From contig JBPCJY010000156.1 of assembly GCA_051004815.1 (NCBI GenBank), forward strand, positions 1-46,754: a stretch of DNA of 46,754 bases, read 5' to 3'. This DNA is from JBBQXY01 sp051004815. GTDB taxonomy: Bacteria > Chloroflexota > Ktedonobacteria > Ktedonobacterales > Ktedonobacteraceae. Positions 7,785 through 15,502 of the stretch are shown here, in pieces. Each line of letters opens with the position of its first letter. Positions within the stretch are counted from its first letter, which is position 1. Below the pieces are notes generated by a model. It was not told the origin of the DNA. It made no database searches and saw only the letters and a list, made by a program, of their open reading frames with translations. The position numbers and the translations under genes were made by a program.

Positions 7785-8852
7785 TAGCTTCTCATCGGTG
7801 AAGCCATGCAGCGAGTACGCAATGGGAGGCTGAGGCGTCGAACGCGTCCCCCCTGCTGTATGCTCAGTCCCGACTGATTGGTTGTTGCTCCGCACATGCT
7901 CGGCGAACTGTGTATCTGCCGTTGACGTTCCTGTGACGAGGGGTTGAAGGCTTTGCATACTCGCTGCTTCGGAGACCACAAACGGCAGCCTGGTTCTATT
8001 CGTTGGACCTATAGCACTATGATAGGCGTTGGCGAAGGCTCCTGGTTGGTGGAATCTCTGCACAGGGTCCTTCGCCAGGGCACGGGCGAGAATACTATAC
8101 AAGCCGACGGGTAAGTCGCTACGCTGGGTCAGCGACGGGACAGACGCGTAGAGATGCTGCTGGGCAATTTCATCATGCGTGCTACCTGCGAATACGGAAG
8201 AGCCTGTCAAGAGATGATAGATAACCGCTCCCAGAGCGTATACATCGGTAGAGGGATGCGGCGGCTTGCCGAGCAGTTGCTCTGGAGCGTATCCTTCTCC
8301 CCACCTGAGCAGCTGATTCCTGGGCTTATCCTGGCTGTTCATTTCAAGAAGACTTCTCACACCAACGTCCGTTACCACCAGTTGACCATCAAGCCGGATG
8401 AAAATAGTGTCCACCGAAAGGCCCCCATGGAGGACTCCATGCTCATGAGCATATTCCAGGGCAGTTGCGATCTGATCGAGGTAACGACCGGCGGTAAAGG
8501 TATTGAGTACGCCATTTTTGTCGATACGTGTACGTAGGGAACGTAACGGGATGTGTGGTGTGACCAGATACGGCAATCCACGAAAGACTCCAAAGTCAAC
8601 AAGAGGGAGGATATATGGATGCTTTAGGGCGGCAATCTGACCGGCTTGGTAGTGGAAATGTTCCAGGTAGGCTTCGCGCTCCTTTGGAGTCGCGTACATT
8701 GGCCCTTCCAGGAAGCGCAGAAGATAAGTGGTCGTTGGATCAGTGTGGGCAAGAAAGCTGGGTCCGAGCTTGCTCTGTCCCATGAACCGCTCTAGATAAT
8801 ATCTTCCCACACTTGTGCCAGCCAACTTGTCCAATGACACATGCTTTATCAA
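7740..8852 (-). CDS. Ser/Thr protein-kinase-like protein (probable pseudokinase), 3' end altered by IS630
   Basis: The protein has the protein-kinase fold order, including HPYILPLVDFG, EYAHEHGVLHGG, YAPEQLLGKPPHPSTDVYALG and the C-lobe ALAKDPVQRF. Key residues are missing: the glycine loop is degenerate, the VAxK lysine is replaced in TYLLRFL, HRD is HGG and DFG is DVG. It probably does not phosphorylate and may be a scaffold or sensor. A low-complexity tail of about 100 residues follows; no membrane segment is seen. The frame is open to ATG 8945, but TTG 8852 follows GAGGGGG by 11 bases and fits the domain better; GTG 8840 is another option. The IS630 target CTAG contains the penultimate codon, so the original LV-stop is replaced by 13 IS-encoded residues. 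Divergent from a Rieske gene. Confidence 0.8.
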   Translation of the reverse strand: MIKHVSLDKLAGTSVGRYYLERFMGQSKLGPSFLAHTDPTTTYLLRFLEGPMYATPKEREAYLEHFHYQAGQIAALKHPYILPLVDFGVFRGLPYLVTPHIPLRSLRTRIDKNGVLNTFTAGRYLDQIATALEYAHEHGVLHGGLSVDTIFIRLDGQLVVTDVGVRSLLEMNSQDKPRNQLLRWGEGYAPEQLLGKPPHPSTDVYALGAVIYHLLTGSSVFAGSTHDEIAQQHLYASVPSLTQRSDLPVGLYSILARALAKDPVQRFHQPGAFANAYHSAIGPTNRTRLPFVVSEAASMQSLQPLVTGTSTADTQFAEHVRSNNQSVGTEHTAGGTRSTPQPPIAYSLHGFTDEKLVPPLTNPPPVVLYS

Positions 8853-9028
8853 GGACGTATGTTCCCCCTCTATAAATTGATGGGCATATATGTAGTAATA
8901 CGTGGGCAGGTTACACCGGTAACGAAAAGAGATAGCTATAGCCATGTTGACGAACCAGCAAAGGGCTTAACAACAGTGCTAACGCTGTAACACCCAGGCG
9001 TAGTAATAACCACACTGGGCAAGTTCAT

Positions 9029-9958
9029 ATGCTCTGTCAATGGTGTTCTATGATGGAAGAGATACAGAGCGCACTGACATGGCTTGGTTCCATGGAACTC
9101 ATGCGGAGAAACGACACGATGTCAGGAGAAGAACAGGAACGATTTGAGGACTATCTGGAGCTAGAAACCTATATAGAAGAGCTACAGGCTGGTCGCGTCG
9201 TCCATCCACCAAAGGAGTTGACACACGTCCAGGCCCGTATCTACCTTATGGCTTTGCTCTTCCACTCTACCTCCCCCGAGGCAAGCGGGCTGCGACAAGC
9301 ATTTGTGGATGCGTTACAGGTTACTCTCGAACAAGAACTTCAACAGATAGCGCAAAGACAACGTCTTCCTTTGGAGAGTGAGCAACGCTCCCACAACAAC
9401 CAGTGGAGCGTTTCGCGGCGTTCCTTGCTCACCAACGGTGCTGCTGTTGCTGCCTCACTCGTTCTTGGAGCCGCAGCTGAACACGCCATTGAACAGATAA
9501 AAGCAAGCCATCCTATCACCTCTACCTCACCTGCTTCATCAAAGACATCCATCCCTGTTCAAAACACTCCTCTTGTCCCGTTCACTGTCCCTTCAACCTG
9601 GCACTTTGTCACACCCCTTTCTGACCTGGGTGAAGACGCGCTTCGCTTTATCACAGACACCATTGTTGGCTACGTTCTGCGTACAACAGGTCAAGGCAAC
9701 CATGGGAGTGAAAAACCAGTTCGAGAGAGTGAACAGATTATTGCGCTGTCCGCCGTCTGCACCCATATGGGTTGTCTCGTTCAATGGCAACACGCTGACC
9801 GTCAATTTCACTGCCCATGCCACGGCGGCATTTTTGCCGCTAGTGGCGTGCAGGTGGTTGCCCCAGGCGCAAATCGTTTGCTACCCCCACTGCCACAATT
9901 GGCAACGAAGATAGAGCACGGCAACCTGTACGTCCGGGTACCACTCAGCAAGCCATGA
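9029..9958 (+). CDS. Rieske [2Fe-2S] domain protein with internal Tat-like segment
   Basis: Electron-transfer protein with a C-terminal Rieske domain: the cluster ligands are Cys and His in CTHMGC and CPCHGG. The first 130 residues are predicted helical and cytoplasmic-like (EEQERFEDYLELETYIEELQ), followed by SRRSLLTNGAAVAASLVLGAAA, a twin-arginine-type anchor, and a Ser/Thr/Pro-rich linker. This order suggests an N-terminal domain inside and the Rieske domain outside the membrane. ATGs at 9029, 9050 and 9053 are possible and none has a strong ribosome site. It is not next to cytochrome b genes, so a bc-complex role is unsupported. It is divergent from the pseudokinase gene and may share control. 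Confidence 0.85.
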   Translation: MLCQWCSMMEEIQSALTWLGSMELMRRNDTMSGEEQERFEDYLELETYIEELQAGRVVHPPKELTHVQARIYLMALLFHSTSPEASGLRQAFVDALQVTLEQELQQIAQRQRLPLESEQRSHNNQWSVSRRSLLTNGAAVAASLVLGAAAEHAIEQIKASHPITSTSPASSKTSIPVQNTPLVPFTVPSTWHFVTPLSDLGEDALRFITDTIVGYVLRTTGQGNHGSEKPVRESEQIIALSAVCTHMGCLVQWQHADRQFHCPCHGGIFAASGVQVVAPGANRLLPPLPQLATKIEHGNLYVRVPLSKP

Positions 9959-10046
9959 AACAGGATATCGCTGTTTATATGTGATCTATTGTACAATGAT
10001 AGGTGCTTGCTTATCATGCAAACATCAGATTCATGAACGTCACACA

Positions 10047-10080
10047 GAGGAGCAACAGATCCATGATCTCATTGCTCCTC
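10047..10080 (+). promoter_or_regulatory. Stem-loop in the leader of queF
   Basis: GAGGAGCAA at 10047-10055 pairs perfectly with TTGCTCCTC at 10072-10080, and an inner AGATC/GATCT pair extends the stem. It lies 34 bp before the queF start. The 3' side is not followed by a T-run. It could be an attenuator or a ligand-sensing leader, but I could not match it to a preQ1 riboswitch consensus. Confidence 0.5.
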
Positions 10081-10114
10081 CAAAGATACCCAACAAGAGT
10101 GGAGATAGCACTAT

Positions 10115-10561
10115 ATGGATGAACCGCAGCGCACGCCTGGCCGCTATGGGACAGATGAGATCGAAGCAAACCAACTGGAACGATGGCCCAATCCCCATCC
10201 TGAGCGGGATTACGTTGTCCATCTGGAAGCTCCAGAGTTCACCTGTCTCTGTCCGCGATCAGGTTTCCCTGATTTCGCCACCATTACGATTGACTACGTG
10301 CCAGAGCAATACATCATTGAGTTGAAGAGCTTGAAACTCTCTATCAACCAGTATCGCAACCGCCAAATCAGCCACGAGGCGGTGAGCAATGTGATCCTCG
10401 ATGAGTTGACCGCCTTGCTTGCCCCGCGTTGGATGCGCGTCGTCGCTGATTTCTCTGTTCGCGGCAATATCAAGACGGTCATTTTCGCTGAGCATACCAC
10501 GCCTCACTATCAGGGACCACGCCCTGAGTACAGACGCTATGGGCTGGCAGCAGGGCTTTAA
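10115..10561 (+). CDS. queF: NADPH-dependent 7-cyano-7-deazaguanine reductase QueF
   Basis: Reduces preQ0 to preQ1, four electrons from two NADPH, in queuosine biosynthesis. The 148-residue single-domain (YkvM-type) protein shows the tunnel-fold signature CLCPRSGFPDFA: nucleophile Cys46 and general acid Asp53 have the family's spacing of seven. Substrate-binding Glu88 is in the SHE motif, and KSLKLSINQYRNR is the NADPH-binding region. The ATG at 10115 is preceded by GGAG. Its stop overlaps by four bases the stop of a convergent queuosine-precursor transporter, and folE lies 2.5 kb downstream, so part of the pathway is gathered here. QueC, QueD, QueE and Tgt are not in the window. Confidence 0.95.
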   Translation: MDEPQRTPGRYGTDEIEANQLERWPNPHPERDYVVHLEAPEFTCLCPRSGFPDFATITIDYVPEQYIIELKSLKLSINQYRNRQISHEAVSNVILDELTALLAPRWMRVVADFSVRGNIKTVIFAEHTTPHYQGPRPEYRRYGLAAGL

Positions 10562-11253
10562 AGAGCCTCATTGTCCGTAGAGGTACGCCGGAGAAGAATG
10601 GGACTGAAATTGGTCTGAACGTCATAGGTATCGAGCTGCTCACGTCGCTTGAGGAAACCAACCACGGCATAGGTGAAAGGCGTGGCAATGACCTCATAGA
10701 GCACTTTGAGCGTCCATTGGGTGCCGATCGTGGTCAGCAACATTGTGGGAGGAAGGATCCCCCAAAACGCGATGCTGATAAAGATCGTCGTATCCAGACC
10801 TTCTCCCACCAGGGTAGAGCTGATCGTCCGCATCCATAACCACCGTCCCCTGGTCGCGATTTTTACTTTGGCCAGGATAAAGGAGTTGGTGAATTCACCA
10901 GCGAGGTAGGCAATGAAGGACGCCAGCAGGAGACGGGGAGTGAACCCAAGAATGGTCTCATAGGCCCCCTGGTTCTGCCAGAATGGAGCCGCAGGGGCAA
11001 GTCCACCCAGCGCAATGGCCACCACCGCCAGCAGATTGCAGAGGAAACCGAGCCAGATGACCTCTCTGGCAGCTGCGTATCCATAAACCTCGGTTAACAC
11101 ATCACCAAAGAGATAGCTCAAAGGGAAAATGATGATTCCGGCTGGAACAAGAAAGCCAAACACCCCAATGAGCTTCACGGCGATAATATTGGCGGTAATC
11201 AAACAGGTGACAAACAGGGAGGCAATCACGACGAACCAGAAGGATCTTCTCAC
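10558..11253 (-). CDS. Queuosine precursor transporter (YhhQ/VUT family)
   Basis: Integral membrane protein of 231 residues with about six hydrophobic segments. It has the family signatures TANIIAVKLIG, FPLSYLFGDVLTEVYGY and the amphipathic AGEFTNSFILAKVKIATRGRWLWMRTISSTLVGEGLDT. YhhQ members import preQ0/preQ1. The stop codons of this gene and queF overlap tail-to-tail, and a shared pathway is consistent with that placement. ATG at 11253 is the first Met before the first hydrophobic segment. The last 25 residues are cytoplasmic and variable. Confidence 0.92.
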   Translation of the reverse strand: MRRSFWFVVIASLFVTCLITANIIAVKLIGVFGFLVPAGIIIFPLSYLFGDVLTEVYGYAAAREVIWLGFLCNLLAVVAIALGGLAPAAPFWQNQGAYETILGFTPRLLLASFIAYLAGEFTNSFILAKVKIATRGRWLWMRTISSTLVGEGLDTTIFISIAFWGILPPTMLLTTIGTQWTLKVLYEVIATPFTYAVVGFLKRREQLDTYDVQTNFSPILLRRTSTDNEAL

Positions 11254-11265
11254 GAGGTCTACTCC

Positions 11266-11913
11266 TTACTCAGGTGTTTCGGGACTCGGCTGCTGTACGA
11301 TGAAGGAACATTGGGGAGAGTCAGTATTGTCACATCTCTGCTGAACTGGCACGCCAATGAGTTCGGTCAGAAACGTTTCCGCCAGCTGGCAGACCTCTGG
11401 ATGGTTCGGGGCGATAGCAGCAAATGGACAACTATAGCCACGAATCGAGGAAATGACCTCCCCTTGTTCAAGTTCTGCCAGACCACCAAGCTGATTGAGT
11501 GCTTCGACAGCGCGATCAAGGTGCGCCTGTGCATCCCCACCTGGAATACGCCATTGTGTAGCGAGTCGCAGACCAACTGTGCGCAGCAACACTTCTCTCT
11601 CCTGCGCGTTCATGCTCTCGTCAAGTGCGTCTAAGAGATACATCAATACCGTACCATAGGGTTGGGGGAAGAGTTGCCGCGCTTCGGGCGTCAGTTCGTA
11701 GACGTAGGCTGGCTTCCCGCCGCTACGACGCTCACCGCTTTGTCGTACCAACCCATCGCGCTCTAGTGTGGCTAGATGTGAACGGATAGCATTGTCCGTA
11801 AGCTTGAGTTCCTGCGCTAACTCGTCCACGGTATGACCAGCGCGGCGGAGCAAGGTAACAATGTGACCGCGTGTACTCGTAAAAAATCGTTCGTTTGCAT
11901 GTGTTGATGGCAT
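11266..11913 (-). CDS. HTH transcriptional regulator with C-terminal four-cysteine cluster (SufR-like)
   Basis: DNA-binding regulator of 215 residues. The N-terminal winged HTH (TLLRRAGHTVDELAQELKLT, then LERDGLVRQSGERRSGGKP) resembles SufR/ArsR-type repressors. The C-terminal part has four cysteines, spaced CX12C, then 18 residues, then CX7C, suited to a [4Fe-4S] cluster or metal; the spacing differs from canonical SufR. ATG at 11913 follows GGAGGGG by four bases and is much better than the upstream in-frame ATG at 11973. A 9-bp palindrome lies 53 bp upstream and overlaps the promoter of the divergent DUF2231-Rieske gene, so it probably represses that Fe-S protein gene and perhaps itself. 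The queuosine transporter follows 12 bp downstream in the same direction. Confidence 0.85.
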   Translation of the reverse strand: MPSTHANERFFTSTRGHIVTLLRRAGHTVDELAQELKLTDNAIRSHLATLERDGLVRQSGERRSGGKPAYVYELTPEARQLFPQPYGTVLMYLLDALDESMNAQEREVLLRTVGLRLATQWRIPGGDAQAHLDRAVEALNQLGGLAELEQGEVISSIRGYSCPFAAIAPNHPEVCQLAETFLTELIGVPVQQRCDNTDSPQCSFIVQQPSPETPE

Positions 11914-11965
11914 AAGTCCCCTCCATTCTGCTTCAAGTGTACCGCCCAACGACTCATTTGTCAAG

Positions 11966-12010
11966 TAAGTCAATTAAAACATTGACTTATTGGAATATCT
12001 ATGGTATAAA
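11966..12010 (+). promoter_or_regulatory. Promoter with overlapping palindromic operator
   Basis: TAAGTCAAT at 11966-11974 and ATTGACTTA at 11981-11989 form a perfect 9-bp inverted repeat with a 6-base spacer. The right arm contains the -35 box TTGACT (11982-11987), followed by 17 bases and TATAAA at 12005-12010. A repressor on the palindrome would block RNA polymerase. The divergent SufR-like gene is the natural candidate for the bound regulator. Confidence 0.75.
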
Positions 12011-12106
12011 ACATAGTAGAAACCATTCTGTACTGGTTTCAAGTGCAGTGACCTGACAGATTGTCGGGCTTACAGGTTCATAGGTTATTGAAAAGGAGAA
12101 GATCAC

Positions 12107-13021
12107 ATGTCTGAGATGCCTCCCGTATCTATTCCCAATACCCCCCCTGCATCTCCGCCTCAACCATTTGCGGAGCGACTCAGCGATGGCTTACAGCACA
12201 GTATCCAGATTGTCGTTGGCGCACATCGAAAACCGCCACGACGCCTCAAGAGCCTGTTGAACGGGACGTGGTTCGGCCATCCCTTGCATCCTGTCATTAC
12301 TGACGTTCCCATTGCGGCGTGGATGCTTGCGGCGGTGTTTGATGTCCTCTGGCTCATCTCATCGGTGACATTTGCTTGGGCTGCCTACGCGGCTTTCGTC
12401 TCCGTGATTGCCGGTCTGCTGGGAGCACTAGGGGCAATCGTGACCGGCCTGACGGATTGGAGTGATACATACGGCGCGGAGCGTCGGGTTGGTCTCAATC
12501 ACGCCATCTTCAATGCGCTCGCAACGGTTCTCTACCTCGTCTCCTTTGTGCTGCGCCTTCTCGCTGGCCCAGGTGATGGCATCACTGCCGCTATTCTCGG
12601 TTTTGTGGGGCTGCTGAGTCTCATATATGCTGCCTATCTGGGCGGCGAGATGGTCTTCACAAAAGGTACCGGAGTCAACCATACAGCCTGGGAGGCGGCA
12701 AGCGATGACTATGAAGCGGTCCTGCCGCTGGAACAGGTTGCGGAAAATCGGCTCTATCGCGTGAGTGCATCCGGCGTTCCGGTGGTTCTGCTACGGCACG
12801 GACTGGAGTTCTACGCCATTTCGGCAACCTGCCCACATGCAGGAGGCCCGCTCGATGAAGGACCATTGCAAGGAGACGTTGTAGAGTGTCCCTGGCACGG
12901 CTCTCGTTTCTGTATGCGCGATGGCCGCGTGCTCACCGGACCAGCAACCGTGAACGCACCTCGCTACGATGTCCGTGTGCGCAATGGGCAAGTGGAAATC
13001 AAGCGCAGCAGTGCTCATTGA
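12107..13021 (+). CDS. DUF2231 membrane domain fused to a Rieske [2Fe-2S] domain
   Basis: A 304-residue fusion. Residues about 45-190 form the DUF2231 unit: the WFGHPLHPVITDVPIAAW signature and four membrane segments. The C-terminal 95 residues are a Rieske domain with cluster ligands in CPHAGG and CPWHGS, of the type found in dioxygenase ferredoxins rather than bc complexes. The partner of this presumed membrane electron-transfer protein is unknown. ATG at 12107 follows AAGGAGAAGATCAC. The strong operator-bearing promoter upstream and the divergent cysteine-rich regulator suggest control by iron-sulfur or redox state. folE follows after 29 bp and is probably cotranscribed. Confidence 0.9.
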   Translation: MSEMPPVSIPNTPPASPPQPFAERLSDGLQHSIQIVVGAHRKPPRRLKSLLNGTWFGHPLHPVITDVPIAAWMLAAVFDVLWLISSVTFAWAAYAAFVSVIAGLLGALGAIVTGLTDWSDTYGAERRVGLNHAIFNALATVLYLVSFVLRLLAGPGDGITAAILGFVGLLSLIYAAYLGGEMVFTKGTGVNHTAWEAASDDYEAVLPLEQVAENRLYRVSASGVPVVLLRHGLEFYAISATCPHAGGPLDEGPLQGDVVECPWHGSRFCMRDGRVLTGPATVNAPRYDVRVRNGQVEIKRSSAH

Positions 13022-13050
13022 GAGCAGCAATAACGACACAAGGAGAAACG

Positions 13051-13701
13051 GTGTTGTCTGATCAAATTTTTACTAATGAGAACATTCGTAGCGCGATAGA
13101 TCTGCATCGTCGCGAGATTCCAAGAGAGCAGATGCAGAAGTTTGAGAGCTATATGGCTGAGATATTCTCAGCATTTGGCTTGAACTTGAACACCCCTGCT
13201 ACCTATGAAACACCACGTCGTTTTCTTGAAGGATTGTTTGAGGCGACCGAGGGCTATGACGGCGATCCCAAATTGCTCAAAGTATTCGATACAGAATGTC
13301 GAGGTGAGCCAGATTGCCGCCTGGGCCAGGTGATTGAAGGGCCGATCCCGTTTTTTGCCCTCTGCGAACATCATGCCTTTCCCTTTCATGGCTATGCCTA
13401 TATCGGCTATATCCCCCACGAGCACATCATTGGCATTTCCAAGCTCACGCGCCTCGTGCGGCTGTTTGCCAGGCGTTTCGCCGTGCAAGAACGCCTGGGA
13501 GAGCAGATTGTCAACACCTTCAATACGATGCTCCAGCCACACGGGGTTGCGGTGTATATAGAAGCACATCATCTCTGCGTGGAAATGCGCGGCGTTCGCG
13601 AAACCAGCCCATTGACGCGCACGACCATGTGGCGGGGTGAGTACGAGCACAATTCTTCCCTGCGGGTCGAATTCTTGCTCGCCTGTGGAGCGGATATGTG
13701 A
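13051..13701 (+). CDS. folE: GTP cyclohydrolase I FolE
   Basis: Converts GTP to 7,8-dihydroneopterin triphosphate, the first step of folate and of queuosine (preQ0) biosynthesis. The zinc ligands are Cys105 and His108 in CEHH and Cys176 in HHLCVEMRG, and the stretch SKLTRLVRLFARRFAVQERLG is the family core. GTG at 13051 follows AGGAG by five bases; upstream in-frame sequence overlaps the previous gene and is not protein-like. Its position behind the DUF2231-Rieske gene, and near queF and the precursor transporter, makes a queuosine role attractive, but no folate or queuosine gene directly adjoins it to decide. Confidence 0.95.
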   Translation: MLSDQIFTNENIRSAIDLHRREIPREQMQKFESYMAEIFSAFGLNLNTPATYETPRRFLEGLFEATEGYDGDPKLLKVFDTECRGEPDCRLGQVIEGPIPFFALCEHHAFPFHGYAYIGYIPHEHIIGISKLTRLVRLFARRFAVQERLGEQIVNTFNTMLQPHGVAVYIEAHHLCVEMRGVRETSPLTRTTMWRGEYEHNSSLRVEFLLACGADM

Positions 13702-13749
13702 GGAATGTCAACAGAGGCAATCAATTTCTGCTATACTTTAACCGAAGCA

Positions 13750-13763
13750 GGTTCGCGAGAACC
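13750..13763 (+). promoter_or_regulatory. Short palindrome in the leader of the NMT1-like gene
   Basis: GGTTC-GCGA-GAACC forms a perfect 5-bp hairpin 45 bp before the ATG at 13809. A TATACT box lies just upstream near 13733. No T-run follows, and the leader has no TPP-riboswitch core that I could recognise despite the THI5-like product. Confidence 0.35.
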
Positions 13764-13808
13764 GCCGCGAGTAACCCTGATCGGTAATAGACTTGGAGGG
13801 TAATTTCT

Positions 13809-14705
13809 ATGACAACACCGAAGCCGCGAACCCCTATACAGGTGGTGCCGCATTTCTCACGATTGCAGGAGTGGATCGCGCTTGACGAGGGGTTCTTTCG
13901 AGAAGAAGGCCTGGAGCCTGAGATGCTCCAGGAGGTGATGCACGCGGTCTCCAGCCATCTTGGCGATCAGTATGGACACCGCCCCCAGGATTTACCATTC
14001 GTGCGGCAGATGGAGGTAGTGAACTCAGCCTGCCAGTGGGGGACAGCGTGCAACGCCGGAGCAGGTATGGGCAGACTCGTACCCGATCTGTACACCGTGG
14101 GCCGCTTCGCACTTTTTACGAAGCCAGGCTCGAAGGTGCAGCGGCTCGTTGACTTGCGCGACATCCCCGTTGGCATCGGCGAGATGGCGGGAAGTCACTT
14201 CACGACGCTCTCGGTACTTGAGCAGGTGCTTCCCAAAGCGCATATCCGCACAGTTCATACGGGTGGGCCGGGTCAGCGACTGCTCGCGCTGCTACAAGGC
14301 GAGGTTGAAGCGGCGACTTTGCTTGACCCTGAAATTGCGATTGCCGAGGCAAAGGGATTACGTGAACTGGCTCGTGGCGAGTTCCTGATTACCTTCTGGG
14401 TCGCTCCCACGGTCAATCAAAACATGCTCCAGGCGTATTTCCGTGCGCTCAAGCGGGCTGATGAAGCTCTCGCCCGCGATCCAGAGCACTATATGCCCTT
14501 GTGGGAGCGCAACGTTCCGCCTGCCTTGAAGGGTACGTATGACTACTCCACGTTTGGCCTGGGTGAGAAATTCGTCTTCGAACCATATACCGAGGAGATG
14601 TTCCAGCAAGCCCTACAGTTCGCCGAGAAGTGGCAGCTGCACACCCACATTCAGGATACGCAATACGATCACCTTATCGTGCCAGCAGGCATCTCAGGCC
14701 TCTAG
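13809..14705 (+). CDS. NMT1/THI5-like substrate-binding protein, no signal peptide
   Basis: A 298-residue protein with the two-lobe fold of NitT/TauT/THI5-type binding proteins. Typical features are WIALDEGFFREEGLEPEM near the start, the CQWGTACNAG region, LVDLRDIPVGIGEMAGSHF, and AYFRALKRADEALARDPEHY. It lacks a signal peptide or lipobox, and no ABC permease or ATPase genes adjoin it. It may therefore act in the cytoplasm, like THI5-type pyrimidine synthases, or be an orphan sensor; sequence alone does not decide. ATG at 13809 follows TTGGAGGG with good spacing. A DJ-1/PfpI gene follows after a palindromic gap. Confidence 0.75.
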   Translation: MTTPKPRTPIQVVPHFSRLQEWIALDEGFFREEGLEPEMLQEVMHAVSSHLGDQYGHRPQDLPFVRQMEVVNSACQWGTACNAGAGMGRLVPDLYTVGRFALFTKPGSKVQRLVDLRDIPVGIGEMAGSHFTTLSVLEQVLPKAHIRTVHTGGPGQRLLALLQGEVEAATLLDPEIAIAEAKGLRELARGEFLITFWVAPTVNQNMLQAYFRALKRADEALARDPEHYMPLWERNVPPALKGTYDYSTFGLGEKFVFEPYTEEMFQQALQFAEKWQLHTHIQDTQYDHLIVPAGISGL

Positions 14706-14738
14706 CGAAGGGGAAAAATATCCTGCATGCTAGACAGA

Positions 14739-14763
14739 CCTCTCACGAACTGAGCGTGAGAGG
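14739..14763. repeat. 9-bp inverted repeat between the NMT1-like and PfpI genes
   Basis: CCTCTCACG (14739-14747) and CGTGAGAGG (14755-14763) are perfect complements around seven bases. There is no following T-run, so it is more likely an operator or mRNA-stability hairpin than a terminator. It begins 34 bp after one stop codon and ends 41 bp before the next start. Confidence 0.6.
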
Positions 14764-14804
14764 CCGAGTAGGAGCGTTGGTCCGTCTTGAGAAAGAGAAG
14801 AGCT

Positions 14805-15464
14805 ATGTCAACAACTCGTATTGCTGGCTTTCGGCTAGGCATCTACGTTTTCAAGGATGCTGAAATTGTCGATTTTACCGCCCCATATGGTGTCTTCGCG
14901 GTAGCACGCCGTTTCGACCCAGAATTGGATGCCTTTTTGATTGCAGACTCCTTGAGGCCTGTGCAAGCGCAGGCTGGTTTCACTGTCCTGCCCAACTACA
15001 GTTTCGCTGATTCCCCTGCGGTGGATGCATTCCTTATCCCCGGCGGCTTTGGTACACGCCAGGAAATGTACAATCGGCGCCTCCATGAGTTTATTCGCTC
15101 ATTACCCCAGACTACTTTGCTCACGAGCGTCTGTACGGGTTCCTGGGTGTATGCCAAAATGGGACTACTCGATGGGCTTGCCGCGACGAATCGCAAAGAA
15201 CCCGATCGCACAGAGGCTTCATCTTCAGGGAAGGTGCCGATTGACCGCCTGGCTGAAATTGCCCCCGCCTGTCGCATCAGCCGTGCGCGTGTCGTTGATG
15301 CGGGACGTCTGATCACCGCCGGTGGCATTACCTCCGGTATGGAAATGGGCTTCTATCTGTTGCACCGCGCCGGGTACGACGAACATTTTCTTTCAGAAGT
15401 TGCTCGCGTCATGGAATACAGCAAAGCGTATGCCCTCTATCATGAGGACGTCGAGCGGACGTAG
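14805..15464 (+). CDS. DJ-1/PfpI family protein (isocyanide-hydratase-like)
   Basis: Class I glutamine-amidotransferase-like fold of 219 residues. The nucleophile elbow Cys is in TSVCTGSWVYAKMGLLDG, with the acidic partner expected in the AEIVDFTAPYGVF segment near residue 20. VDAFLIPGGFGTRQ and GGITSGMEMGFYLL also match isocyanide hydratase and AraC-linked PfpI domains. The usual WxR stretch after the elbow is replaced by TNRKEPDRTEASSSGKV, so the activity is uncertain. ATG at 14805 is preferred to the TTG at 14787. It is the last rightward gene before the NACHT locus. Confidence 0.88.
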   Translation: MSTTRIAGFRLGIYVFKDAEIVDFTAPYGVFAVARRFDPELDAFLIADSLRPVQAQAGFTVLPNYSFADSPAVDAFLIPGGFGTRQEMYNRRLHEFIRSLPQTTLLTSVCTGSWVYAKMGLLDGLAATNRKEPDRTEASSSGKVPIDRLAEIAPACRISRARVVDAGRLITAGGITSGMEMGFYLLHRAGYDEHFLSEVARVMEYSKAYALYHEDVERT

Positions 15465-15502
15465 CAGTCCAGTTCACCTCAGCTGAAGCGAGAAGCGTTT
15501 TC

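Noticed and set aside
10047..10114. preQ1 riboswitch before queF
   Set aside because: A good stem-loop exists, but I could not identify the conserved preQ1-I or preQ1-II loop and tail sequences; kept only as a stem-loop.
13702..13808. TPP riboswitch before the THI5-like gene
   Set aside because: The CUGAGA core of TPP riboswitches is not present.
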